DNA of 64,000 nucleotides from Oscillatoria sp. CS-180 (lineage in GTDB: Bacteria; Cyanobacteriota; Cyanobacteriia; Phormidesmidales; Phormidesmidaceae), in assembly GCF_028330965.1 (NCBI RefSeq), contig NZ_JAQMUB010000030.1:1-64000 (forward strand), written 5' to 3'. Made by a program: the position numbers and the translations under genes. Shown here piece by piece: positions 19,029 to 28,042 of this stretch (positions within the stretch are counted from its first letter, which is position 1; the number at the start of each line of letters is the position of its first letter). The notes beneath the pieces were generated by a model. That model saw only the letters and a program-made list of their open reading frames with translations. It ran no database searches and was not told where the DNA came from.

Positions 19029-20686
19029 TATTCAATGCTGATGCCACCCACCGTCTCCGCCGGACGAGGACGCGCAACCGTCGCCCGCTCAATCTTGCGG
19101 CTCTGCTTATGGTGCTTTTGAAAATACCGTTGCCAGTCCTGAGGCGCATCCATTGTTTCCCCACCGTGCTGGGTCAGCCGCTTACGGACCTGACAAAGGA
19201 CAGGCGTATTCACACAGGCTCCTGAGATAATCACTTGTCCTTTTGTTAACGCAGGCAGTTCTTTCAGGAGATCACGACCCGCTGCTTCAACGCCATACTT
19301 AAGACTTTCCTGATCGACAGGATTCACAATTCGCATGAGGAACTGACTCATGCACTGAGACAACACATCGGAGTCAAGCTTTCCAGGACGCTGGGTGATT
19401 AGCCCAACACCCATACCGAATTTACGGCCTTCGCTGAGAATAGTGCGAAGGACCTGTTTACAGCGAGCCGGTTCATGAGCGGGGGCAAAACGATGAGACT
19501 CTTCCAGCAGAATAAATACGGGATAAGGCAAGTAGGTTTCGTCTTCCTCGGAAACGAGCTCTTTGGCCGTATTCATGCGAGCCTGATAGCTCTGGCGTAG
19601 AACTGCGGCACAGATCACCTGCTGTTCTTCCTGACTAATCTCATTCATTTGTAAAACAGTGACCTGGCCAGGTTCAAACAGATCTTTCGGCGACAGGTGA
19701 TTCATGCGATCAAAATACCGGGAACTGGATAACTTTTCCAATTTCCATTCGATCGCTGGAGCCGACGAACCAATTTTGGGATTACCGTCTTCGTCCTCGG
19801 TCGTATCAGCCTCATTGACAGCACGGATCAGGTCCTGAACGTCCCACCGATAGTCGCCCTGACGATGACGCTTGAGAATTGCGAATGCTTTGTTGAGGAT
19901 GGCTTGTTGGCGATCGCTCATATTCGGTAGCAGCGTTAGAATGTCGTAGTAATCCAGCGATGACATGCGGATATGAATATCGTCTGGGGTCAGGACTTTA
20001 ACCGTGGGTGCGTAGCCGTCATCCCCTTGAAACGCAAAATGGCCGCGCATGTCGCCCAGGGTGCCGTACTCGCCATGGGGATCAAAGACTAAGACAGCTG
20101 CTCGGTTATAGGGCCGCAGCAGCTCCTCAATCAGGACGCCAGCTGTGTAAGACTTGCCTGAGCCTGTTCCCGCTAGAATCGCCATGTGGGTGCTGACAAG
20201 TTCTTTTACATCCAACGTGACCGGAACAGTCTCACCCGGACGCAGCAGCAGCGATCCCACATGGGCACCCCCGACCTCTCCTGTCTGCTTCTTGTTGACA
20301 ACCTTAACTAAAGTCTCGTCGTCTACTCGATAAACCTTCGCGCCGGGATCTGGGGTCAGTCGAGGATTAATGAAGCCAAGGGCTGGGTGAAAATAGCCAA
20401 TGACAGTGACAGTGACTTCATAAATTTCGGGATTGGGATAAGCGAAACCCACGAGGGCTGCGATCGCTTCTGGGCTGATCCCCGTGTCGGCAAAGATGCG
20501 GTCTGGCAAGTGGTCGATCAATCGCCGATCTGAAATTTTTCCTAAGATCTCTAAGGTCTCGTTGCTCTGCTGAGCTTGATAAGACACAAATTCACCAATC
20601 TTAACCTCTCGGTTGTCTGCCGTAATGAATAAATACTCGTTTCCGGTTTCTCCGGGGCCTTTGACAGTGCCGACAACATGAAGCAT
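19028..20686 (-). CDS. HerA-like hexameric DNA-translocase ATPase
   Basis: This HerA/FtsK-superfamily ATPase has an N-terminal beta-barrel (HAS-barrel-like, about 1-150). Its core shows Walker A GTGSGKS (173-179), FDPHGEYG (201-208) and Walker B FILLEESHRF (391-400), then GRKFGMGVGLITQRP. Archaeal HerA works with the NurA nuclease in end resection; bacterial homologues move DNA in repair or defence. Here no nurA is adjacent. Instead the gene is coupled by a one-base overlap to an RNA methyltransferase gene. The 552-residue length is normal. The ATG at 20686 begins MLHVVGTVKGP. Confidence 0.9.
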   Translation of the reverse strand: MLHVVGTVKGPGETGNEYLFITADNREVKIGEFVSYQAQQSNETLEILGKISDRRLIDHLPDRIFADTGISPEAIAALVGFAYPNPEIYEVTVTVIGYFHPALGFINPRLTPDPGAKVYRVDDETLVKVVNKKQTGEVGGAHVGSLLLRPGETVPVTLDVKELVSTHMAILAGTGSGKSYTAGVLIEELLRPYNRAAVLVFDPHGEYGTLGDMRGHFAFQGDDGYAPTVKVLTPDDIHIRMSSLDYYDILTLLPNMSDRQQAILNKAFAILKRHRQGDYRWDVQDLIRAVNEADTTEDEDGNPKIGSSAPAIEWKLEKLSSSRYFDRMNHLSPKDLFEPGQVTVLQMNEISQEEQQVICAAVLRQSYQARMNTAKELVSEEDETYLPYPVFILLEESHRFAPAHEPARCKQVLRTILSEGRKFGMGVGLITQRPGKLDSDVLSQCMSQFLMRIVNPVDQESLKYGVEAAGRDLLKELPALTKGQVIISGACVNTPVLCQVRKRLTQHGGETMDAPQDWQRYFQKHHKQSRKIERATVARPRPAETVGGISIE

Positions 20687-20898
20687 GACTTGAGGTTCAC
20701 AATCAACGATACGGTTTCTACTGAAGATAGACGACTCACGCCTAAAACTGTGGCGATTCCACGGTGATTAGGATAAGGAGAGAGAAAGTAATCTATACCT
20801 ATGCCTCATATTAGTAATAACTAGGGGAGTCATTCCTCGGTATATTGATTTTGAGAGCTATTTTGGGTTCAATGTTCTAAGCAAAAGTAAGCATCGCC

Positions 20899-21462
20899 AT
20901 GACAGACGCTTCTTGTGAACTGAATACTCCAGCGGATCAGCCTTTGGCGAAAGCAAAAGGTGATGATTGTTCTCTAGAAATTTCTGCTGAAAAGCTACAA
21001 GGGCGGCAGCGGCGTATTTTGGCATCTATTTTGATTCCCTGCCCGATTGAGCAAGTGTGGCAAATCCTGACGGATTATGACAACCTGGCTGATTTTATTC
21101 CTAATCTGACAGTTAGCCGTCGCCTAGAGAGCACTGAATCGATGACGCTGCTTGAGCAAATTGGTTCTCAGTGCTTTCTTAACATTCAGTTTTGTGCTCG
21201 CGTTGTCCTCAAGATGGCCGAGCAATTCCCGAACCGCATCGGCTTCACCATGATTGAAGGTGATTTCAAAGCTTTTGAGGGCGCTTGGCGATTGGAGCCT
21301 GAGCAAGCCTTAGAGTCTAGAACTCGCCTGACGTATGAGGTGACGGTTTGTCCGCCACGAACCATTCCAGCCATATTGATTGAGCGACACCTACGTAACG
21401 ACCTGACTCAGAATCTTCGTGCGATTCGCCAATATGCGATCGCTTCGGCAGGCGTGGCGTAA
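20899..21462 (+). CDS. SRPBCC (START-like) family protein
   Basis: The 187-residue protein has a helix-grip fold of the polyketide cyclase/dehydrase type. The signature IPCPIEQVWQILTDYDNLAD sits near residues 48-67, followed by FIPNLTVSRRLES and a beta-rich core with FEGAWRLEP. The fold forms a pocket for hydrophobic ligands; the cyanobacterial members have no settled function. No signal peptide is present. The gene lies 60 nt upstream of a membrane EEP-family gene on the same strand, so they may be cotranscribed. Confidence 0.85.
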   Translation: MTDASCELNTPADQPLAKAKGDDCSLEISAEKLQGRQRRILASILIPCPIEQVWQILTDYDNLADFIPNLTVSRRLESTESMTLLEQIGSQCFLNIQFCARVVLKMAEQFPNRIGFTMIEGDFKAFEGAWRLEPEQALESRTRLTYEVTVCPPRTIPAILIERHLRNDLTQNLRAIRQYAIASAGVA

Positions 21463-21521
21463 ATTTTTCAACCTCAAAATAATTGGCTACCCTACTCTTG
21501 TTGAGTGGGGTATCTGGCATT

Positions 21522-22505
21522 ATGGCAAAATCACAGTCATGTCTAACGGGCTTGCTGGCAGGATTTTCGCTGTTTAGCATCTTACTGCTGACCACGATTG
21601 CCTTCTTCTCCAGCATCTATGGCTGGCCCGTCTATCTGGAAATCCTCTCTCATTTTCAGCTGCAATATTTTATTTTGAGTGCGATCGCGCTAGTCGTCAT
21701 TGCCCTAACCCGATACAAGGTCACTTTTCTGATCGGGCTAGCCTGCACTGTTGCTCTGAGTACTCAAATCTTATTCTGGTATTTGCCGCCGAGATTTCTG
21801 ACCGCCAATGGGGACAGCAATCTGCGAGTCCTCATTTCCAATGTGAATACTCAGAATGAACAGTTTGAAGAGGTCCTAGCTTTTACGCGCCAAGAAGAGC
21901 CTGATTTAGCCTTGTTCATGGAGGTTGACGAGGGATGGCAAAACAGACTTGATGAGCTTAAATCAGACTTGCCGCATTCTTCTGGAGAAGCCAGTCCCTA
22001 CAACTTCGGCATTCTGCTTTACAGCCGATATCCGTTAGAAACGGTTGAGATTAAAGACTTTGCTGAAGACAGCACCCCAAGTGTGGTGGCAACAATTCCT
22101 GTCAATGGGCAGCGTATTTCGTTTGTGGGCACCCATCCGGTTCCGCCTGTTAGATCCCAATATTTTCACTCCCGCAATAAACAGTTGGATCAAATGGGAC
22201 AATATCTACAAACAGCGGCGACTCCTCAAATTGTTGTCGGCGATTTCAACATCACGATGTGGTCGCCCTATTACAAACGTTTCATCCGCAGCACAGATCT
22301 CAAAAACGTCCGCAAGGGCTTTGGTTTGTTGCCAAGCTGGCCGACAAAAGGAACGTATCCGCCCCTGCCGAACTGGGCACCCCTAATCTTCTCAATTCCC
22401 ATTGACCACTGTTTGGTCAGCCATGAAGTTGCAGTTGCAAATGTGCGAGTCGGTCCTAATATAGGTTCCGATCACCGTCCGGTTGTGGTTGATTTGCGCA
22501 TCTAG
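21522..22505 (+). CDS. Membrane-anchored endonuclease/exonuclease/phosphatase family protein
   Basis: I use the ATG at 21522 (MAKSQSCLTG). Three membrane segments occupy about the first 85 residues. The EEP domain follows, with ISNVNTQN, the metal-binding glutamate in LFMEVDEG, FVGTHPVPP, GDFNITMWSP, and the catalytic end IDHCLVSH and GSDHRPVVVDLR. Such EEP enzymes cleave phosphodiester or phosphomonoester bonds of nucleic acids, lipids or inositides; the membrane anchor places the domain at the cell surface or periplasmic side. All expected catalytic residues appear present. Length 327 aa. Confidence 0.9.
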   Translation: MAKSQSCLTGLLAGFSLFSILLLTTIAFFSSIYGWPVYLEILSHFQLQYFILSAIALVVIALTRYKVTFLIGLACTVALSTQILFWYLPPRFLTANGDSNLRVLISNVNTQNEQFEEVLAFTRQEEPDLALFMEVDEGWQNRLDELKSDLPHSSGEASPYNFGILLYSRYPLETVEIKDFAEDSTPSVVATIPVNGQRISFVGTHPVPPVRSQYFHSRNKQLDQMGQYLQTAATPQIVVGDFNITMWSPYYKRFIRSTDLKNVRKGFGLLPSWPTKGTYPPLPNWAPLIFSIPIDHCLVSHEVAVANVRVGPNIGSDHRPVVVDLRI

Positions 22506-22588
22506 GATACTATTCCCTTCCTGCTACAGCAGATTCGTTTAATGAACCAGCTCCACGTAGGATGCCATTTGGCAACACAACATAGCCT

Positions 22589-22665
22589 GCCAGCTCTATT
22601 AGGAGAAGACGGCGAACCATCTAGCGATGAGCTCAACCCCGGATATCATTAGTGCACAAGCCTAG
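22589..22665 (-). repeat. REP-like element, copy D
   Basis: Minus orientation; GAAGACGGCGAACCATCTAG and AGTGCACAAGCCTAG match the family. It lies between the EEP gene and the MGME1-like nuclease gene. Confidence 0.65.
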
Positions 22666-22718
22666 ACGGTTACTGCTATGTGTATCGCATTCCCTCATTG
22701 CTCAAAGGAGACAACAGA

Positions 22719-23402
22719 TTGAAACTAGAGCGATATCGGGCAAAGACGGTAACGGTTAATCGTCGCCGAGTTTATGAAATTAATGGGTGTCGGTATCCAG
22801 GGGTCACCACAATCTTGTCTGCAACCAAACCCGCCGAGGCCAGAAAAGCGCTTCAGCAGTGGCGTCAGCGGGTCGGTGTTGAGACAGCACAGAAGATTTC
22901 AAACAAGGCTTCATCGGCAGGAACTCGCCTACACAAGCAAATTGCTCGCTTCTTGGAAGGTCAGCTCGTGGACATTCCAGCTGACGTGACTGGCTATTGG
23001 GACTCTATCGTGCCAGTCCTGGAGGATGTCAGCGAAGCTTGGTTGGTAGAAGGAGCTGTCTGGCATGACGATGGGTACGTGGGATTCCCGGATGCCGTTA
23101 TGACTTATCAAGGACGCATCTGTCTCTGTGATTGGAAAACGGCCATTAAACCTAAAAAACTAGAGTGGATTGGCGATTACTGCCTTCAGGTTGCCGCTTA
23201 TGCCAAAGCTTTTGAACAGGTTTACACGGAAGCAGGAATTGAAGTTGAAGGCGCATTGATTGCGATCGCCCTAGATTCCACCCCTGCACAAACCTTTTGG
23301 TTGGATCGAGATGCTGTTGAACATCACTGGGACCATTTTCAACAGCGACTCGACGAATATTATCGCATTAGGCCCAGATATAACCGCCACCAGTTTCGTT
23401 AG
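22719..23402 (+). CDS. PD-(D/E)XK exonuclease, MGME1-like
   Basis: The opening YPGVTTILSATKP, followed by W-x-R and GTRLHKQIARFLEG, is the layout of MGME1-like single-strand exonucleases of the RecB-type PD-(D/E)XK superfamily. Counting from the GTG at 22680, likely catalytic residues are Glu124, Asp138 (GFPDAV), Asp151-x-Lys153 (CDWKTA) and Gln170/Tyr174 (LQVAAYA). I place the start at a TTG (22719) because AAAGGAG lies 8 nt before it; the alternative GTG at 22680 adds 13 residues. The protein has about 227 residues and its stop codon falls inside a REP-like copy. Partners are unknown. Confidence 0.82.
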   Translation: MKLERYRAKTVTVNRRRVYEINGCRYPGVTTILSATKPAEARKALQQWRQRVGVETAQKISNKASSAGTRLHKQIARFLEGQLVDIPADVTGYWDSIVPVLEDVSEAWLVEGAVWHDDGYVGFPDAVMTYQGRICLCDWKTAIKPKKLEWIGDYCLQVAAYAKAFEQVYTEAGIEVEGALIAIALDSTPAQTFWLDRDAVEHHWDHFQQRLDEYYRIRPRYNRHQFR

Positions 23403-23450
23403 GTCAGACGGCGAGTCATCTGACGATGCGCTGAGCACCCGAATGCTGTG
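23386..23450 (-). repeat. REP-like element, copy E, overlapping a gene end
   Basis: Minus orientation; contains TTAGGTCAGACGGCGAGTCA and GAGCACCCGAATGC. It covers the last codons and the stop (23400-23402) of the MGME1-like gene and lies in the convergent gap before phoH. Confidence 0.65.
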
Positions 23451-23507
23451 CGATGTGTCGGTGAAACGGGCCAAACTGAAATACACGCCTTCGTCTTGCC
23501 CAGAGAG

Positions 23508-24485
23508 TCATCGCCTCGGTGAAGGCTTGCCAGCGTTCTCGTAGGTTTCATAGGCAGCGACAATACGCTGCACGAGCGGATGACGGACAACATCAGCTTG
23601 AGTCAGTTTGCAGAAAGCAATTCCCTCGACCGAAGCCAAAATCCGCTGCGCCACGCCTAAACCGGATGTTTGATTCAAAGGTAGATCTGTTTGAGTGGTG
23701 TCGCCCGTAACCACCATCCGAGATTTGAAGCCCAGCCGTGTTAGCACCATCTTCATCTGGGCAGGAGTCGTGTTTTGAGCCTCATCCAGAATGACGAATG
23801 CGTTACTGAGTGTACGTCCCCGCATATAAGCAAGAGGTGCAATTTCAATCACCCCTCGCTCCATCAAACCAGGAATCTTTTCTGGATCGATCAGTTCGTG
23901 AAGCGCGTCATAGAGCGGACGCAGATAGGGATTAATCTTTTGCTGCAAATCGCCAGGCAAAAAACCGAGTCGTTCTCCCGCCTCGACTGCTGGCCGAGTC
24001 AAGATTAAACGCTCATATTCGTCATTCATCAACGCCCGTACACCAACCATTGCCGCTAAGAACGTTTTGCCCGTTCCAGCAGGACCAGAACAGAAAATAA
24101 GGTCCTTCTTTTCGAGGGCTTGAATGTATTGGCGCTGGCGGAAAGTCTTGGCCCTGATGACATCGCCTCGGCGAGTCCGAGTGACTACTTCACTATGGAT
24201 GGCCTTCAGTTCGTCTAGCTGATCAGTGTTAATGGCCTGGCGGGCAGTGAGAATGTCGGCACGACTAATAATATTGCCTTGACTCCATAATGGCTCCAAA
24301 GCAGACACAATATGCTGAGCGAGGTCTACAGTCGCTTGACTGCCTGATAGCAGAAGAGACTGTCCTCTCATGACAATATTGGCCCCTGTTTGCTGAGCCA
24401 GAAGCTTGAGATTCTCGCTTTGATGACCCGCAAGAGCGATCGCGCTTTCGGAAGAAGGCAGATCAATGTGGGCTGTCTGCTGCAT
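23508..24485 (-). CDS. PhoH-like ATPase
   Basis: PhoH proteins are RNA-associated P-loop ATPases often linked to ribosome or RNA metabolism. Walker A GPAGTGKT is at 134-141, the conserved RPAVEAGERLGFLPGDL follows near 165-180, then AYMRGRTL and Walker B VILDEAQN (231-238). The N-terminal ~65 residues look like the short KH-like PhoH extension. At 325 residues the length is standard. It is the last gene of the cluster rpsP-khpA-phoH, all on the minus strand, a conserved arrangement that points to RNA or ribosome function. Confidence 0.95.
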   Translation of the reverse strand: MQQTAHIDLPSSESAIALAGHQSENLKLLAQQTGANIVMRGQSLLLSGSQATVDLAQHIVSALEPLWSQGNIISRADILTARQAINTDQLDELKAIHSEVVTRTRRGDVIRAKTFRQRQYIQALEKKDLIFCSGPAGTGKTFLAAMVGVRALMNDEYERLILTRPAVEAGERLGFLPGDLQQKINPYLRPLYDALHELIDPEKIPGLMERGVIEIAPLAYMRGRTLSNAFVILDEAQNTTPAQMKMVLTRLGFKSRMVVTGDTTQTDLPLNQTSGLGVAQRILASVEGIAFCKLTQADVVRHPLVQRIVAAYETYENAGKPSPRR

Positions 24486-24518
24486 ACCGTGGAATGTTAA
24501 GTCAGCTCAGTCAGCGGT

Positions 24519-24872
24519 TTAATTTCGGCGGGGAGAAGGACGGCCCCCTCGTCGAGGGCGGCGATTGCGGTCTCCACCTGAGCCGTTATCCGATCCCGAA
24601 CGAGACTCATGGTTGGATTCTCCGTATACGTCCAAAGACACTTTTTGGTCATATAGTGCAGCTGTTGTTTCTAGAACGGTACGAATCGCTTGAATATTGC
24701 GCCCGCCTCGACCAAACATCCGCCCCCGATCATCAGTGGAAAACGCAACCCGCAGCAACACCCTACGCCCATCTCCAATTTGCTCAATATCCATTTTGAG
24801 GTCTTCAGGAGTATCGAGAAAGGGCTTCATCAAGTGATGAATGAGTCCCTGATAATCGGGTTTGTCCGCCAT
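24519..24872 (-). CDS. khpA: KhpA-type KH-domain RNA-binding protein
   Basis: A small single KH domain with the GRGG RNA-binding loop (GRMFGRGGRNIQAIRTVLET) defines this family of global RNA chaperones. The typical beginning DYQGLIHHLMKPFLDTPEDL supports the ATG at 24872 (117 aa) over an upstream GTG. The last ~30 residues are an Arg/Gly/Ser-rich disordered tail (RRPRRGGRPSPRRN) that should add non-specific RNA affinity. It sits 21 nt after rpsP and 33 nt before phoH. Confidence 0.93.
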   Translation of the reverse strand: MADKPDYQGLIHHLMKPFLDTPEDLKMDIEQIGDGRRVLLRVAFSTDDRGRMFGRGGRNIQAIRTVLETTAALYDQKVSLDVYGESNHESRSGSDNGSGGDRNRRPRRGGRPSPRRN

Positions 24873-24893
24873 AGCTGCTAATCTCACTTAAAT

Positions 24894-25169
24894 TCAGGAA
24901 TTTACAGGACTGTTCTGAGTCTCTGCCTTTAATTGTTCAAAAACATTCGCCTTCTCTAAAATTCGGCGGACAGTAGGTGTTGGCTGTGCGCCCTGCTGCA
25001 AGCGGCGAACGATCGCGGGCACCTCTAGGCGAGTTTCGTCAGTACGGGGATTGTAATAACCCAATTCTTCCAAGGGACGACCGTCTCTGCGAGTCGTGCT
25101 TGGCATAGCCACGATTCGATAGCTAACCTCCCGCTTTTTCCCAAATCGCTTCAAACGTAACTTAATCAT
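24894..25169 (-). CDS. rpsP: 30S ribosomal protein bS16
   Basis: bS16 is an assembly protein of the 30S 5' domain. The sequence starts [20 protein letters not shown] and continues with [15 protein letters not shown], both diagnostic. The 91-residue length and basic composition are normal. It heads the rpsP-khpA-phoH cluster. In many bacteria ffh or rimM-trmD are neighbours; here rimM is 32 kb away. Confidence 0.98.
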   Translation of the reverse strand: MIKLRLKRFGKKREVSYRIVAMPSTTRRDGRPLEELGYYNPRTDETRLEVPAIVRRLQQGAQPTPTVRRILEKANVFEQLKAETQNSPVNS

Positions 25170-25324
25170 GGATGTTCAAGTGCTTAATGACGCCAAATAA
25201 TCAGAACTGCAAGAACTCAATCCTAAAGAACCAGCCCTAGCTGTGCAAGTTCTCCATTTTACCAGGCTTCTTTAAATGTGCAGCGATCACGCAAAAATCT
25301 AAGAGAGACAAAACCTATGATATA

Positions 25325-25410
25325 GCTGTCGCCGGTTTCGCTAGAACAAGACGACAAGCCAACTAGCTATGCGCCAAGAAGCATCCAAGTGCTATCGGGT
25401 GCCTAAGCCT
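25325..25410 (-). repeat. REP-like element, copy F
   Basis: Minus orientation; GCTAGAACAAGACGACAAGC, ACTAGCTATGCG and GCTATCGGGTGCCTAAGCC are close to the family consensus. It lies upstream of rpsP. Confidence 0.75.
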
Positions 25411-25515
25411 GAAGGACTAGAAGGAGCTTCAGGAAAACATTTATCGCTGGTAGGGTGTCATTAGGCGCAGCGTAATGCTCCACAGCCGGATATTTCTATT
25501 TTCAAAAATCTCCTA

Positions 25516-25609
25516 AGGAACAGGAACTTATTTAAGTATCAACTTTGAGCTTTGGATTCGCGGATAACTCAATCATTCAAAACTCAAAACTGAGAACTTA
25601 AAATTCATT
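25516..25609 (+). repeat. 94-bp dispersed intergenic repeat, copy 2
   Basis: Second copy of the element at 1697-1790, differing at two positions that I can see. It again lies just past the 3' end of a minus-strand gene. Confidence 0.85.
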
Positions 25610-25675
25610 CATTCCTAAGGCTACATTTCACCAAAGTGATTCGTAGAAGCAATGAGCGATAATTCGTCCTATGAC

Positions 25676-26596
25676 CTATGAATCCAGACTCCTTGGAGGG
25701 TGATGCTGATGCCAATGTTGAGCGATATCAAGACGACGACAAATCCACACTCGCTCAAACCCTTGAACATAGTCCAGAAATCTTGCGAGTGCAGCTATTC
25801 GCCCTGGACGCCCGGAAAGACGACAATGCAAACCAATACTCATCATTTTGGGAGCCGTCTCTCCCTCAGCATAGAGAACATCAAAAGCATCTCGTAGATA
25901 CGTAAAAAATTGCTCCCCTGAGTTAAAGCCTTGATAGGTGGCAAAGCGCATGTCGTTGTTGTCCAGGGTGTAAGGAATAACGAGATGGGGGCGATCGTAG
26001 TCATAAACCCAGTAGGGCAAATCATCTGCATAGCTATCTGCATCGTAGAGAAACCCTCCTTCTTCAACTACTAGACGACGAGTGTTAGGGCTAAGACGTC
26101 CTTGATAAAAACCTAGTGGTCTCTGCCCAGTAACAGCCCTCTGGATTTCGATAGCTTTATCAATATGCTCTCGTTCTTGGTTTTCTCCGACGTATTGATA
26201 GTCAATCCATCGATAACCGTGGCTAGCAACCTCCCAACCGGCTTCAACCATTGCCCTTCCCGCTTCAGGGTTGCGCTCTAGCGCCATAGCGACAGCGTAA
26301 ACTGTGATAGGAATTTGCCGTTGGGTGAACAAGCGATGCAGCCTCCAGAAGCCTGAACGACTGCCATATTCATAGATAGACTCCATATTGAGATTTCGTA
26401 CCCCCGGCAGTGGAACTGCCCCAATGATTTCGGAAAGAAAGGCTTCAGAGCTGGAATCGCCATGCAGAATGCAGTTCTCTCCACCTTCTTCATAGTTGAG
26501 GACTATTTGGAGTGCCAGCCGAGCATCGCTAGGCCATCCGGGATGAGGCGGAGTTTGACCGTACCCAACTAGATCCCGAGGATATTTGGACGACAT
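25676..26596 (-). CDS. PuuE-like allantoinase / polysaccharide deacetylase family protein
   Basis: The start (YPRDLVGYGQTPPHPGWP, then IVLNYEEGGENCILHGD) is characteristic of PuuE proteins, which are metal-independent allantoinases of the polysaccharide deacetylase (CE4) superfamily. HGYRWIDYQYV and GFYQGRLSPNTR are also family motifs. PuuE hydrolyses allantoin to allantoate in purine breakdown. At 306 residues it is full length. No other purine-catabolism gene lies nearby, so the substrate is inferred from the family only. Confidence 0.88.
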   Translation of the reverse strand: MSSKYPRDLVGYGQTPPHPGWPSDARLALQIVLNYEEGGENCILHGDSSSEAFLSEIIGAVPLPGVRNLNMESIYEYGSRSGFWRLHRLFTQRQIPITVYAVAMALERNPEAGRAMVEAGWEVASHGYRWIDYQYVGENQEREHIDKAIEIQRAVTGQRPLGFYQGRLSPNTRRLVVEEGGFLYDADSYADDLPYWVYDYDRPHLVIPYTLDNNDMRFATYQGFNSGEQFFTYLRDAFDVLYAEGETAPKMMSIGLHCRLSGRPGRIAALARFLDYVQGFERVWICRRLDIAQHWHQHHPPRSLDS

Positions 26597-27049
26597 AAAT
26601 AGGGCCTTCTACAAGTGACTACAACGCATCATGAACTGCTGAAGATTTTTGATGTAAAGCTCTATACAAATAGAGGAGATCCGATTACCTTGAACTTTTA
26701 CATATGAAAAATTAATAACAGCTATAAGCTATACGATGAATCAGCCATATATCCGTGGGCGCGTGTATATAAGCTTCATTCAAACCGAGTGAAATCTTCT
26801 AACTTTTCAGAAGAGAGAAAGCAATTCGAATTCATCAAAAAAGTAATCGAAATCACATGACGTTTTGTATCTAGATATACCTTGAGCAAAAGTACTTAAT
26901 CGTAACTTTACATAAGTTAGAGACGTCATCAAGATTATGACAAATCGATACCTTTGCTATGGGCGATGCTATGTCACTCCCTTTAACTTCGGAGCATTGG
27001 TTTATGCCTTTACATATGCACACGCACGAAATTTTGGAGTGTATCAGTT
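26597..27049. other. Divergent intergenic region, 453 bp
   Basis: AT-rich DNA between the PuuE-like and STAS genes. A small palindrome, TAACTT-N5-AAGTTA, lies at 26903-26919 about 130 nt before the STAS start and could be an operator. I saw no gene. Confidence 0.5.
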
Positions 27050-27370
27050 ATGGAAAATCTTCAATCAGCTTTGACGGTTGTTCAGCCCAGCGGTGCTCTT
27101 ACTGCAGCCAATGCTTACAGCTTGGAGACTCAGCTTTCTGAGCATATTTCTTCCGACAGTTCTTCAGGTCTCATGGTTGACATGAGTCGTGTTGAGTCGC
27201 TTGACAGTGCTGGCCTAGTGTCCTTGATTTCTGTCCTTCGGATGGCTCGTAACCTTAGCAAGCGGTTTTGCCTGTACTCGGTTCCTCCGTCCATTCGGAT
27301 TGTTTTTGAGCTAACTCAGCTAGATCAAGTGTTCGAATTTGTCGAAGAGTTTTCTGTTAAAGCAGCCTAG
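27050..27370 (+). CDS. STAS-domain protein (anti-sigma-factor antagonist type)
   Basis: A stand-alone 106-residue STAS domain. The conserved segment VDMSRVESLDSAGLVSLI contains the Ser (DSAGL) that is phosphorylated in SpoIIAA-like antagonists. VVQPSGALTAANAYSLETQL is the usual N-terminal strand and helix. Such proteins regulate partner kinases or sigma factors by partner switching; no RsbW-type kinase or PP2C phosphatase is adjacent. The ATG at 27050 is well supported by the domain boundary. Confidence 0.9.
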   Translation: MENLQSALTVVQPSGALTAANAYSLETQLSEHISSDSSSGLMVDMSRVESLDSAGLVSLISVLRMARNLSKRFCLYSVPPSIRIVFELTQLDQVFEFVEEFSVKAA

Positions 27371-27400
27371 TGGTTGTTTATTTACGGCTCCTTGCTTACT

Positions 27401-27417
27401 TGCACCTCTCGGGTGCA
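27401..27417 (+). terminator. Short hairpin after the STAS gene
   Basis: TGCACC and GGTGCA form a 6-bp stem around a 5-nt loop, 30 nt after the stop. There is no strong T-tract, so this is a weak terminator candidate. Confidence 0.35.
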
Positions 27418-27661
27418 TCTTGACCATTAGCAGATTTTCGACTGAACCGTACTAGGTTCTATCAATTACTCATAGGGCCGCATTAAGAATATCTAAACCA
27501 TTAGGCTAACAGGCTGTGTTATGGCAGTTTGTTAGCCAATTTATTGTTGGGTGTTCACTAAACGAATATCGAGCAATTGGTCCAAGCCCTACTCAAACGG
27601 GCTAGCCAACTTTAGCGCCAGCACAATCACCATCCATAGATTTCTGAGTCAACCTTAGGGT

Positions 27662-28042
27662 CTAGCCAATACTCTCTGCCAAGATAATCACGAGACCTGT
27701 TCGCCCGGTCTCCAATGTGGTGTCGCTGAGGAAATCCACTACTTTGATCGACAAGATTTCTTCCACCAGTCCTGAGATCTTAGGTCGTATTGCTGTATCC
27801 ACATCCGAGCGTATCTGTTCCACATCAGATTGAATATCATCTGAGCTGGCTCCATCAATAAGGATTTGCTCTGTTTTAGTTAAAGAATCCTCTATTATTA
27901 CGGTCACTTTGTCGCCCAAAATGTGACAAGTAACTTTCCCCGTAGAATGCCCTAGCTCTTGCTTGTATAGCTTTTGAATTCCTTGAGACAAGGCTCTTTG
28001 AAGTTGCCCTTTAGTCTGTTTGAATTCATCACCATTGATCAT
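27662..28042 (-). CDS. DUF2294-family protein
   Basis: The 126-residue soluble protein carries the DUF2294 pattern: KVTCHILGDKVTVIIEDSLT in the middle and VVDFLSDTTLETGRTGLVII near the end. Members occur widely in cyanobacteria and Gram-positives, and their function is not established. The start ATG at 28042 has GGTGG upstream. It is transcribed toward the STAS gene. Confidence 0.85.
   Translation of the reverse strand: MINGDEFKQTKGQLQRALSQGIQKLYKQELGHSTGKVTCHILGDKVTVIIEDSLTKTEQILIDGASSDDIQSDVEQIRSDVDTAIRPKISGLVEEILSIKVVDFLSDTTLETGRTGLVIILAESIG

Larger units (their letters stand above)
25170..25675. other. Intergenic region with two different repeats
   Basis: This 506-bp gap upstream of rpsP holds REP-like copy F and the second copy of the 94-bp repeat; no gene was recognised. 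Confidence 0.7.

Noticed and set aside
26959-27141. 60-codon frame overlapping the STAS gene start
   Set aside because: It is in another frame than the clear STAS gene and rich in Cys/Ser/His without any pattern.
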